A stretch of DNA of 64,000 bases. It comes from Amaranthus tricolor (Eukaryota; Streptophyta; Magnoliopsida; Caryophyllales; Amaranthaceae). Position numbers and translations under genes: made by a program. Positions 51,590 to 61,951 of the stretch are shown piece by piece. The notes below the pieces were generated by a model. The model was not told where the DNA came from and searched no databases. It saw only the letters and a program-made list of their open reading frames with translations. The stretch is taken from assembly GCF_026212465.1 (NCBI RefSeq), contig NC_080056.1, positions 6,160,017-6,224,016 of the forward strand. Reading direction: 5' to 3'. How positions within the stretch are numbered: the first letter of the stretch is position 1; every line of letters begins with the position of its first letter.

Positions 51590-52110
51590 CATATGTGAGT
51601 CCTTTTGGGTAGAAGTACGGATGTAACATTCGCTCTACTCATCCTTGTGATGAAGGGTGGGTGAGATTCGTACTCGTGATTTCTTGTCATGTTAGCTTCT
51701 AATACTATGTTTTGTAATCAACTTGTTAGAGTACTATATCTTAATTGGTTTTTTGAAATAGTTTTAAAAGTCATCAAAACAAGAGGTCACAATAGGTTTT
51801 AATCTCAATCACCCCTCATTTAAAGTGGTCAAATGGCTCGTGTGAGGGGCCATGTTAGAATATACTTCTATAACTTATGCTCTTCTCATACTTGTCGTGA
51901 ATTTCACTTTAAACGAGGGGTGGTGAGATACATAGTCGTGTGAGTTGTGATTTCTTGTTTCATACTTGTGAGTCGTGATTTCTTATTATGTTGGCGTCTG
52001 ATACTATGTTAAGTAATCAACTTGTTAGAGTTATATAACATTTCCTTGGACCTCAACCATTAGCTTAAGCTTTCGATTAAATTGGTTCAATAACACAACT
52101 CAACTAAAAA
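51590..52110 (+). repeat. Rearranged TRIM/SMART remnants in PG-B intron 3
   Basis: Plus-strand fragments of the TRIM family occur repeatedly: 'ttgggtagaagtacggatgt', 'gtgagattcgtactcgtgat', 'gtgaggggccatgttagaat', 'tttcactttaaacgagggg' and 'cctcaaccattagcttaagc'. The order is scrambled, so at least two copies have recombined. Confidence 0.6.
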
Positions 52111-52358
52111 CTTAAACTAATAATTATGATAAACAGGTATCTGGAGTAAAAATAGAGGGTGTTACATACCAAGATATACATGGAACATCAGCAACACCAG
52201 TAGCAATAAAGTTTGATTGTAGTGCAAAAAACCATTGTTCAAGGCTTAGACTGGAAAATGTTAAGTTGACCTACAACAGCAAATCAGCCACCTCTATTTG
52301 TACTTATGCTGCTGGTTATACTTTGGGATTGGTTCAGCCTAAAAGTTGTTTATTATAG

Positions 52359-53823
52359 GATTAATATTTTTTTTTTTTCTAATTCCACTAATTCTTCTGT
52401 GATATGTTATACTATCACTCTATCATTGGGCTGATGTAAAAATCCAGGTCTTATCCATTATTATTACTTGCCTAGCTAGTTTAGGCATTAATGGTTGAGA
52501 TCGTGTGATTGTGTTGATTTATCTTGTAATTTTTATAGATGGTGACTCCAAGCATGTGTGTTATTACTTATTTGACTTGTAAATACATGCGATTTGGAAG
52601 TATTATATTTTATTTTATAAGAATGGACGAAAACTATTGATTAATTACTTAGATCCTTTGTCTTGGTAGAATTGCATCAAGGGTAAAAAGAGTGAACTCT
52701 AATGTAAAATTGGAGTGTTGTAATATTTTGTTTTTAGTTCAATGAATTCTTATCTTTCATTTTACCCTTTTCTTCGTATTTAAATAGTTGTTAAAGTTTC
52801 TGTAGCAATTACTGTTCATCAACTGTTCTTAGTGGAATCTTATTTGATTTGTCTTAGTGTACATTTTCATAATATTAACTTTTTAAAATTTTTTATTATA
52901 TGAAATTAAAGATATTAAAGATTAAAATTGTGCATTGGATAGCATGAAAAACAAAACTATAACAACTATTAAAAACCGGAGGAAGTATATAATATAAGAA
53001 ATTTTACTTTTAAAAAATTTCACATTTGGGTGGTTATCTTTTAAAATTTTTACTTTTCAATTACTATATAAAAATCCCATCTTGGTTCAATTTTTTTTGT
53101 AATTACTAGAAAAAAATCAAAGAGTAACCAGATTAATTGGTTGGTGACCATTTGGACCTTTAGAAGAAAAGGTGTGACAAAGGAGAGATTTTTATAAAAA
53201 ATTAAAGGTGAATATTTTTAAAGGGAACCACCCAAGTTGAAATTTTTAAATGTAAATTTTCTTATAATGTACTTTAAAAATGTTATATTGTTCACATTTT
53301 GCTAATGAATAGTACTACGACTCCAATTGCATAGTGTTAACTTTTTCACTTCTCTTCACAATTGCACTTCGTGTTTTACATTAGAACTCATTAAATATTA
53401 AATGAAGGAAAAGACTGAATTGTATGTGAAAGTATTATTTAATCACTCTCAACAGGTACAACTTAAATATAATAAGAGTCCAATAACAATGGTTAATTGA
53501 GCATGGATTGTAAAATGAATCTAATACTCCATTATTTGCATCCATAAACAAATGTTAGTCCCCCACTCAAAGGAACACTTGAAAAAGGCAACAATTAGAA
53601 TTTAAGGTAAATCTTTAAAAAGACTTGGTTATTAGAAAATCATGTACTAATCAAATAGTTTTTATTATATAAATATAAATACAAGAGTACAACTTTTTGC
53701 CCCTAACAACATCTTTTGATTTACATATCACTTAAACAAACACATACACAAATGCTTTCCTTATTGTTACTAATACATGAAGCAAAAGTTTTTTTACACG
53801 AAACAACTACTAATTAGAGCTTC
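52359..53823. other. Intergenic between PG-B and the PD40 gene
   Basis: 3' flanks of two convergent genes. 52795-52990 resembles the Stowaway-like family and ends 'accggaggaagtat'. A diffuse inverted similarity surrounds 52985-53270 ('aagaaattttacttttaaa' against 'tttaaatgtaaattttctta'). No gene was recognised. Confidence 0.4.
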
Positions 53824-55974
53824 TTAACAATGAGCTCCATTTGAACTATATGGTCCTACCATGCCCAGTTTGTTTTTTATGTTAAGCCAATGACAATCTT
53901 GAAACTCACATTTAGGTTCCTTATTTGGTTGGGCCACATCTATAGGATTTAAGAACCTCCTTCCCCATGTTGGGGTACCATCCTCAAATGAATTATGGGT
54001 TAATCTTCGGATATCCGATCCATCAATTTTCGCAATAAAGATTTCACCATAAGGTTGGTAATGATGTGGGTTTGAAATAGGCTCAGCTGACACTCCAGTA
54101 TAATCTGAAGTAAACACAATACTTTGCCCGTCCGGACTAAACCATGGATGATTCGCTCGCCCGCCCACTCCACTTTGGATTACCTTACGAAGCCCTGTCC
54201 CATTAGGATGGATCATAAACACCTCAAAACTTCCACCACCCGGATCCTCTCTGTCCGATGCAAATGCAATCCATTCTCCGTCGGGTGACCAATTACACAT
54301 GGTATCACTCCATGGACCCTCCGTCAATCTCCGAATCCCACCCAATTCACCTTCCTCAGCATCCATAATGTATAGGTTTTTATGCCCCGATCGACCTGAT
54401 CGAAACACGATCCACTTACCATTGGGCGACGGAGATGGAAATGCATTATTTTCACCTCCATGAGTTAACTTTTTATAAGGTAATTCCTCATCATCTACAT
54501 TAATAGCAATTATATCAACCTTAGTACTTTCGGAGGCAAAATTGGGACCTACACTTGTGTAAACCACACCCTTTCTTACAAAGTCCCAAGCACTTGTAAA
54601 AGCCCTACCTTTATGAACAGCCCTCATATTAGACCCATTATGGTTTACAACATAGAGATACCCATCATTCAAATCACCCAAAAAAGCGATCCGATCGCCC
54701 ATGGGTGAAAACGATGGAAACGACCCATCAACCCGAAATAGAGATATTTCGGGTTCGGATGTTTTTAGGTTTTCAAGTAATAGTATTTTACTTCCACTAC
54801 TATCCTTTTCTCCACCCCTACATTTATGGTACCCTAATTGGGTCCCATCAGCTGATAAAAATGGGTTAAAATGATGGGTATTCGGTGAAACAAAACGGGT
54901 TAGTTCCATGAACTTTTTATTCTTAACATAAAAAAGCTCAATATGTCTAAAATCGGATCCGGGTCTTCTAGTAGCAACAGCAATAAAGTCATGATTACCC
55001 GGTGAAGTAGCCGGAGTAAAAACGTGCCAACCAGGTGGGGTGACTCGCTCAACAATAACCGACTCAGTGTTAACTCGTCCAACTCGTGGAAGAATCGCTT
55101 TGTAAATACTCCACCAGCCATCTTCATCGTTTCTCCGATGAAAGTAAATCGTTCGATCATCAACCCAAGTCGGCCACCCACCGTGTTCAACGATCTTAAC
55201 TCGACCCGACCCGTCTCGAGTTGAGAAGACATAGATATCCGTACGAAGCTCCTCAACATCTCCACTCCATCCTTTTCCACCATAAGAAGCTACGGCGGTG
55301 TAAACCCCTGACGGAGAAACTGCCGGGCTAAAATCCGCAACACCTTTAGGGGTTAACCTGGAGGTTGACCCGGTTGGAATATGGGTCGAATAAACTGCTA
55401 CCCAACTCGTTCTTGGCACGCCCGAGTTTTCATGAGTCGACACATAAATCAAATTCTCACCCACTAAACTCGGCCGATCCTTCATCGAAACTCTCGTATT
55501 TTCATTCCCTGAATCGGTTTTCAGTATAGGAACTTGAACCCGATTAAGAACTTCTACTTCCATGGCGGACCTAATTCCAGGACGATTGAATGAGTCACCA
55601 ACAACTCGGACGTAGTCAAAGTAGATGTTAGAAGTACCGTTTCTTTCAGTGACATAGATGAGTTGAAGGTTATTGGGTGAAGATGGAATGGAATTGGGTT
55701 CATTAAGAAGCGACAAAATCGGTGATGAATCGATGGGAAAATGGCCATTGAAATTGACAGAGATTCCATCAGTAATTTTAAGTTCATGATGTTTAGAAAT
55801 GGTGGGAAAAGATTGAGTGATTGAGGGAATTGGTAAAGTGTAGATATCGAAATTGTATCTGGATCTTCCTAATGTTGTAAAAACTATGGAGCTTTTTGTC
55901 GATGATGATGGAGAAAAGCAGAAATTGATGAATATCCATAGATGGATTATCTGCACAAGGGTAGTGTACTTCAT
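53824..55974 (-). CDS. TolB-like / PD40 beta-propeller protein, secretory
   Basis: Intact intronless ORF of 716 aa resembling the plant 'WD40-like beta propeller repeat / DPP6 N-terminal-like' proteins of about 700 aa. A hydrophobic N-terminus (about 5-20) suggests a signal peptide. PD40-type blades are visible as FSPxxSPSG (215-223), NPFLSADGTQLGY (370-382), PSFSPMGDRIAF (420-431), PSPSPNGKWIVF (513-524), NWSPDGEWIAFASD (561-574) and WFSPDGQSIVFTSD (611-624), with a conserved 'R(R)LT' before several blades. The family has no catalytic triad here and its function in plants is not established; glycan or protein binding at the cell surface is conjecture. It converges with PG-B. Confidence 0.9.
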   Translation of the reverse strand: MKYTTLVQIIHLWIFINFCFSPSSSTKSSIVFTTLGRSRYNFDIYTLPIPSITQSFPTISKHHELKITDGISVNFNGHFPIDSSPILSLLNEPNSIPSSPNNLQLIYVTERNGTSNIYFDYVRVVGDSFNRPGIRSAMEVEVLNRVQVPILKTDSGNENTRVSMKDRPSLVGENLIYVSTHENSGVPRTSWVAVYSTHIPTGSTSRLTPKGVADFSPAVSPSGVYTAVASYGGKGWSGDVEELRTDIYVFSTRDGSGRVKIVEHGGWPTWVDDRTIYFHRRNDEDGWWSIYKAILPRVGRVNTESVIVERVTPPGWHVFTPATSPGNHDFIAVATRRPGSDFRHIELFYVKNKKFMELTRFVSPNTHHFNPFLSADGTQLGYHKCRGGEKDSSGSKILLLENLKTSEPEISLFRVDGSFPSFSPMGDRIAFLGDLNDGYLYVVNHNGSNMRAVHKGRAFTSAWDFVRKGVVYTSVGPNFASESTKVDIIAINVDDEELPYKKLTHGGENNAFPSPSPNGKWIVFRSGRSGHKNLYIMDAEEGELGGIRRLTEGPWSDTMCNWSPDGEWIAFASDREDPGGGSFEVFMIHPNGTGLRKVIQSGVGGRANHPWFSPDGQSIVFTSDYTGVSAEPISNPHHYQPYGEIFIAKIDGSDIRRLTHNSFEDGTPTWGRRFLNPIDVAQPNKEPKCEFQDCHWLNIKNKLGMVGPYSSNGAHC

Positions 55975-56545
55975 TGTTAATTATATTTGGAGGTTTCCAA
56001 TTGTGCAGGTTGTTTTTCTGGGAGTAATTAAATACTCATGGAGGGTTTTAGTAGTATCTTGTTCAGAATTTTGTAAATTTCAATCTTATACTAAGCTAAA
56101 AAGCATATTTTGGTTGGAATCGGTTTTTATTTTAATTGGAGAATAAATAGACTATTTATAAAAAATGATGAGTTTGATTGTTGTTTATTCTTACTTTACC
56201 CTTATAATTCAGAAAAACATATTATTGTGAATATAATTCTTTATGTTTATGTCTTTTTATATACTTTAAACATAATTTTTTATGATAAAAATATTAGAAA
56301 ATCTTCATATGTTAACCTTATGTTTTTTAATGTTATAATGGCAGACAATTTTTTTTTATGTGGATAGTGATCTTGAACTTTCAAATATTTATGTGGTAGA
56401 TAAAATGCTAAATTTTTTATTAAATTAAGTACTCATTTAGACCAAACTTTCAAAGAAGTCTTCCTTAAGGGTGATTGGGGCGTTTGTTCTTATGAAAAAG
56501 ATCGATATGATGGATAATAATAACGTAAATTTACCAAAAATCTTA
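55975..56545. other. Upstream region of the PD40 gene
   Basis: TATAAATA on the minus strand at 56153-56160 is a candidate TATA box about 180 bp before the ATG at 55974. Nothing else was recognised. Confidence 0.4.
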
Positions 56546-56690
56546 CACAAATTCTTGTATGAGACGGTCTCACCATAAAATATGCCTCATATTTGGATTA
56601 AATAGCCCAATAAAAGAAACTTTCAAACTATGAGACGGTCTCATCGTGCTCATCGTGAGACATGTCTCATACAAGACGGGCTGAAAATCT
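56546..56690. repeat. Short MITE, 'agacggtctcat' family
   Basis: Ends 'cttgtatgagacggtctcac' and 'gacatgtctcatacaagacg' are inverted repeats. 'tagcccaataaaag' lies in the centre. Confidence 0.65.
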
Positions 56691-56941
56691 TAACCTTTTT
56701 TCTTATCAAGTGGAAAAGTTAAAGGCTTAGGGTCACCACGCGGATTAAAAACATTCGTTCACTATGTAGAAAAGCCAAAAATTTTGAATCACCACATGAG
56801 ATTTTCTCAAAATTAAAATATATCTACATTGAATCTTGTTTAATTTATCTCAATATATATAATTTAATATGTTTAGTAAAAACTAATTTGACTTGATTTT
56901 TTTTATTAGCTAATAATTTAATGTATAATTTTTATAAGGAA

Positions 56942-57660
56942 AAATTACCTAGAACAATCCAATCTTTTCATGATTTTCCGACAATAATTCAACCTATTGA
57001 TTAACCACGATTAATGTAACACTCCGGCCCCTCGAACCGTTGGTGACTACGCATGGAGACTGTAGACTGACCCCACAAACCAACACAAGTCTTTCCAGTG
57101 AACTTTGGCCTCACTCGTGCGCGCTCGGTTTAACTTGTCAGGAGGTCACCAATCCTAAGATTACTCCCCACTAAGCACGCTTAACTGTGGAGTTCTTAGA
57201 AAATGGGTTCCCTTAAAAAGAAGATGCACCTTGTTATATGAATAGTTTATCAATCTTTTTCAAATCTCAATATGGGATATCACAATTAATCCCAACTTTG
57301 GATGGTATTAACCTAGAGTAATCCCGGTAAATTGATGACATGCTATAGCAAGTTTTATTTTTTTAAAAAAAAGATAAATTAAAATAAAAAATCGAAAAAA
57401 TGTTTAAAAATATTGAAAAAAAATTCTTTGATTTTTTTATTATTCCGAACATTTTATGTAAATTTTTAAAATTTTTCTCTAATTTAACATTAATTTTCAG
57501 TTTACTTTTTTGGCGAATTATCTAATGTAATAAGTCATCGGGTTATCAAAATTTACTCTAGGCAAATACGCCTTAAAGTTGGGATTATTTATAGTTAATA
57601 AATAAGTGAGATTATTGTAGGATAATCATTAAAAGATTGGATTATTCTATATAAATTTTC
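56942..57660. repeat. Foldback element split by a Cassandra solo LTR
   Basis: Left arm 'attacctagaacaatccaat' to 'gattaaccacgattaa' at 57014 and continuation from 57285 'attaatcccaacttt', 'acctagagtaatcccgg' and 'gatgacatgctatagcaagt'. The right arm is 'taagtcatcgggttatc', 'actctaggcaaatacg' and 'gattggattattctatat'. Same family as 40855-41275. Removing 57015-57284 and one ATTAA restores the usual order. Confidence 0.72.
57015..57284 (-). mobile_element. Cassandra solo LTR with 5S rRNA-like core
   Basis: Reverse-strand LTR of 270 bp, starting TGTGATATCCC and ending GGAGTGTTACA on the minus strand. It has a perfect 5-bp target duplication ATTAA (57010-57014 and 57285-57289). The 5S-like core shows CAGTTAAGCGTGCTTAG and GATTGGTGACCTCCTG, somewhat more diverged than the copy at 5523-5793. 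Only one LTR remains. Confidence 0.92.
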
Positions 57661-59144
57661 TTTTTTATAATGTCTATTTGTAAATATTAATACTAATAAT
57701 AATATATTTGAGAAATATGAGATAAAAAAGTCAAATAAATATTGTGACTCTAAGGAGTAGATTATTGTGGAGTCTTGTAATTGTCACTTTCATTTGTGTT
57801 TTTGTAGGTTAAAATTATGTGGAGATGATGTTGGAAACGTTGAAATTTGTAATGGTTAAAAGATAAGGTTGAGACTTGTGCATGATATTTTGTTTTTGAT
57901 GTTTCGGTGAAGATTGGCCACTCATGGCTATTCATTGTTGAATAAATGAATTATGATAATATTAATCGGACCTTCTCGTCTCCTGGCTTGCTGAATTTTA
58001 GGGGTATCGAGAGGAAAAGGGAATATCATTAGAAGTCTTATATTATTTTCAAAGAACAAGGGCAAAGGAAATATCTCTTATATCTCATGACTTATAAGTA
58101 TAAATTTTACGTGAATCAAGAAAGAGAGAAAATGGGTAAAAATGTGTGTTTTATGGGAAACGAGAAAAATATGTGAAAGAGATGAAAAGATAACTTAAAT
58201 GAATTATGAGAACGAAAGCAAAAGGTGTGAATATAAGCGGGTATTGAAATTTTATTATACAACAGATCACAATCAGTTGCAAGTATTTCATAATGAACCA
58301 AATATATTACAAGAAATTGACCATCTTGAATAAAATAGATATTTAGATATCGGTTATAAAAAACCTAATCGATTATTAAAAAAACTATGCATAAAAAAAA
58401 TCTCAAATGAAACAACCTCAATAAAACAGATGAGTATGTAATTTACTAATGGCAAATTGGATTAGTACTAATACATGATTCTAATTCAAAAACTTAATGC
58501 AAAATATCAAGCGATTTCTAAACTTATAGGTATGGTCTATGGTCAAAAGTTTTTTTCCCATCCTTATAATCTATAATTTGGGTCCGAGATTCTTTATGAC
58601 CTATTTTAAATTCCTTCTATTTTTATTGTACCGCATGTTTGATCGGATATTATAAAAATAGCTTATGATCAAAGATGGTTCCAGGAAAAAAAATAATATC
58701 GATAATTTAAATTAAAAAAATTTACATTTAACGACATTTGACTAAAACAATTTAAGCATGTTTTCATTAATGAGTTTTTGAGCTACAAATTTAGGGATCA
58801 AGGTTCAACATTAAGCAATTTACCCAACTTTAAGTTTTTCTATTACCTACTAAATTCAACATTTTGACTATTTACCCAACTTAATCCAATTTTTTCTCTC
58901 CTTTATTTTTATGCAATTTAAGCTTTTTTATTTTTCAAAATTTGTGTAATTTTCCCCTCCTTCATTTTGTATGCAGTTCAAGGTTTTTCTTTCTTCTATT
59001 TTTATGCAATTTGAATTTTCTCTCTTCAATTAGAGAAGATGAAACAAAAACATAACTCCAAATAATAAGATCTATTGAAAGGTGTCCGAAATTAAATCTA
59101 TAAAGACATAACTTAAAATAGACAATCTATCCATTTATCTATCT
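57661..59144. other. Intergenic, AT-rich
   Basis: No gene or clear element was recognised. Short open frames here (for example 58116-58301, minus) lack supporting features. Confidence 0.35.
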
Positions 59145-61690
59145 TTTATCTATACAATATACTAATGAAAAAACAATTAGGACACATGTCAACTATACAA
59201 TAAAATTTTTTCCGATCTTTTTATTTTCTTATTAAGAAAATATTGTTTAACATATTATGTAATATATTTCTGATTAGATTTGTTTAATTGATTAGTTATA
59301 TAAGCTTTTAAAACTATACCTAATTTACTAATTTTTTACCAATACAATCAATTAATATATGTAGTATCTTTTATTTAAATAGGATGATTATCAGATAACA
59401 TATTAATTATTTATGAATAAAAAATTAATTTTTATTAAAATAATCTATCTATACAATATACTAATGAAGAAACGATTATGACACATTTCGACTTTACGAT
59501 AAAATTTTTCCCACCCTTTTCATGTTTTTATTAGGAAAATATTTTTTAGTATATCATGTAATATCTTTCTTATTAGATTTGTTCAATTGATTAGTTATAA
59601 AAGCTTTTAAAACTATAGCTTACTAGATAGATTCTCGTGCCAAGCACTGTTTAAGAATTTTTTAAATAAAAAAATTAGTAATGTTATATGTGTAATTAAG
59701 TTATTATATGAATTAACTTCTTAAGTATATTGAAACTATAAATTGATTTGTTTTAAAAACTGTAAAACTATTACTATTAGATTGAGATACATATTTATTA
59801 TATATTACTATATAAAACAATCATAAAATTATGTACTAAATAATATAGATTATGAATAATTACATAAAATAATAGTAAATTTCTATACATAAAAATAATA
59901 TAAAAATAATTCAAATGTTCAATGTCTTTGTAAAACCTTAAATTAAGTTTTAAGCCTAAAGAAAATATTTTTTTTATTATATATAATAATTAACATATAA
60001 CTTAATTTAAGTATTTATGTATCATAAACTTGTCAAATATAGGTGATAAAATTATCATTTGAAATTTATTTCACCGATATCATATCCTAATTATTAATTA
60101 CTCCTATAATTTACTTAAATGATTAATGTGTAATCTCTTTAATTTTTACAGTTTTTTTAATATAGACATGTAAGTAATATACAGGATTATCTATTGTAAA
60201 ACTTTCAAAATTATTTTCTTTTCTTAATTTATTACAAATTTTTTTAGTGAAAATTAATAATTTACATAAATAATTAATATGTTATTCCATAATTATCCAT
60301 TGTAATTAAAAGATATCGCATATTTTAGATGATTGTATATGGTAGAAAAATAGTAAATAAGGTAAAGTTTTAAAATCTTTTGTAACTAATCAATTAAATA
60401 AATCTAATCAGAAAGATATTACATGATATGCTAAAAAATATTTTCCTAATAAGAAAATGAAAAGAGCGGGAAAGTTTTTACTGTAAAGTCGACATATGTC
60501 CTAATCGTTTCCTCATTAGTATATTGTATAGATAGATAGATTTACTAATTTTTTACCATATACAATCAATTAAGATGTGTAGTATCTTTTAATTACAATA
60601 ATGGATAATTATTAGATAACATATTAATTATTTATGTAAAAAAAATAAATTTTATTAAAATAATCTATCTATACAATGTACTAATACAGAAATGATTAGG
60701 ACACATGTCGACTTTACGATAAAATTTTTTCCGCTGTTTTCATGTTTTTATCAGGAAAATATTTTTTGGCATATCATGTAATATCTTTCTTATTAGATTT
60801 GTTTAATTGATTAGTTACAAAAGCTTTTAAAACTATAGCTTATTTACTAATTTTTTACCATATATAATCAATTAAGATATGTAGTATTTTTTAATTACAA
60901 TGGATAATTATTGGATAACATATTAATTATTTATGTAAAAAAATAAATTTTATTAAAATAATCTATCTATATAATGTACTAATACAGAAATGATTAGGAC
61001 ACGTGTCGACTTTACGATAAAATTTTTCGCGCTCTTTTCATGTTCTTATCAGGAAAATATTTTTTGGCATATAATGTAATATCTTTTTGACTAGATTTGT
61101 TTAATTAATTAGTTATAAAAGCTTTTAAAACTATAGCTTATTTACTAATTTTTTTACCATATATAATCAATTAAGATATGTAGTATTTTTTAATTACAAT
61201 GTATAATTATTGGATAACATATTAATTATTTATGTAAAAAAATAAATTTTATTAAAATAATTTTGTAATTAAATAAGAAATAAAATAATTTTGAAATAGT
61301 TTTACATAGATAATTCTATATATTACTTATATGGCTATACTAAAAAAATTACACAATCAAATGGATTACACATTATTATTTTAGTAAATAATTAGGATAA
61401 AATATCGGCAAAATAAATTTCAAATGTAAATTTTATCACCTATGATTGACAAGTTTATAATATATAAATAAATAAATAAATTTATATGTTAATTTTTATG
61501 TGTTGAAATTTTCTATTATTTTATGTAATTACATATAATCTACTACATATTGTTTAATGCATAATTTTATGATTATGTTTTATGTAGTAATATATTAGTA
61601 ATATGTAAGTCAATTTAATAGTAACACTTTTACAGTTTTTAAAACAAATTAACTCATAGTTTCAATATGTTTAGGAGCAGTGCCGTCTTT
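59145..61690 (+). repeat. Tandem array of Helitron-related ~300-bp units
   Basis: Units start at about 59145, 59447, 60666 and 60962, each with TCTATCTATACAATATACTA (or a close variant), then 'gacacatgtcgactttacga' and 'cttttaaaactatagctta'. The last unit continues to about 61690 with sequence matching, in opposite orientation, the body of the Helitron at 59623-60540, so it looks like a Helitron whose 5' part was tandemly duplicated. The second unit is interrupted by that Helitron. No coding capacity. Confidence 0.7.
59623..60540 (-). mobile_element. Non-autonomous Helitron inserted in a tandem unit
   Basis: On the minus strand it starts TCTATCTATCTATAC and ends with the hairpin-like CAGTGCTTGGCACGAG, about 8 nt, then CTAG. 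It sits exactly between A and T. The flanks 'agctta' and 'tttactaat' join to the uninterrupted sequence present in the other units ('agcttatttactaat'), which proves the borders. 918 bp, AT-rich, no Rep/helicase. Confidence 0.82.
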
Positions 61691-61951
61691 GAGAATGTCG
61701 GTCCCGAAGCAAAAATAAAAAGGGGCCCCTAAACAATAGTAGTATATTTTGTGAATAATTCATCAACAAAAAATCTCATCGCTTTTAAGCCAATTGTCAA
61801 AAATAATCCGAAGACTTTACAAAGTAACAAAATTATATAACAATCACTTGAAAAATGTATTTTTTCGACCATTCCTTGAAGCAAATTCATCGATCAAATC
61901 CTCATAAGGAATTTTATCCAACACATCATTCTCAGTCGATGAACTAAAATT
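61678..61951 (-). mobile_element. 3' remnant of a hAT element (TTF-type)
   Basis: The minus strand reads VLDKIPYEDLIDEFASRNGR followed shortly by a stop. This resembles the very C-terminus of plant hAT transposases of the TTF/zinc-finger type, as I recall them. It is followed by a terminal sequence 'gcagtgccgtctttgagaat' that resembles the end of such elements. The rest of the element is missing; a copia LTR starts next to it. Confidence 0.5.

Larger units (their letters stand above)
43855..52358 (+). pseudogene. Polygalacturonase B (GH28), exon 2 split by a hAT transposon
   Basis: Exons: 43855-44313, 46341-46576 plus 50405-50458 (exon 2, interrupted), 51295-51523, 52137-52358. Splice sites are GT-AG and phases fit. 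Without the transposon and one target copy, exon 2 is exactly 290 bp and exon 3 229 bp, the same as PG-A, and the product would be 399 aa. Signatures of secreted homogalacturonan hydrolases are all present: hydrophobic signal peptide (about 1-23), SPNTDGIH, GDDCISIG, CGPGHG (after the insertion) and RIKSW. The only visible lesion is the 3,820-bp hAT element inside the codons after GDDCISIG. As it stands the transcript would read into the transposon and stop. It may be a recent, possibly reversible, null allele. Confidence 0.92.

Noticed and set aside
52359..53823. Convergent antisense gene between PG-B and the PD40 gene
   Set aside because: No frame of useful length or splice-linked coding pieces were found.
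54900..55283. Alternative minus-strand frame of 127 codons inside the PD40 gene
   Set aside because: It lies in another frame of a clearly coding ORF and has no features of its own.
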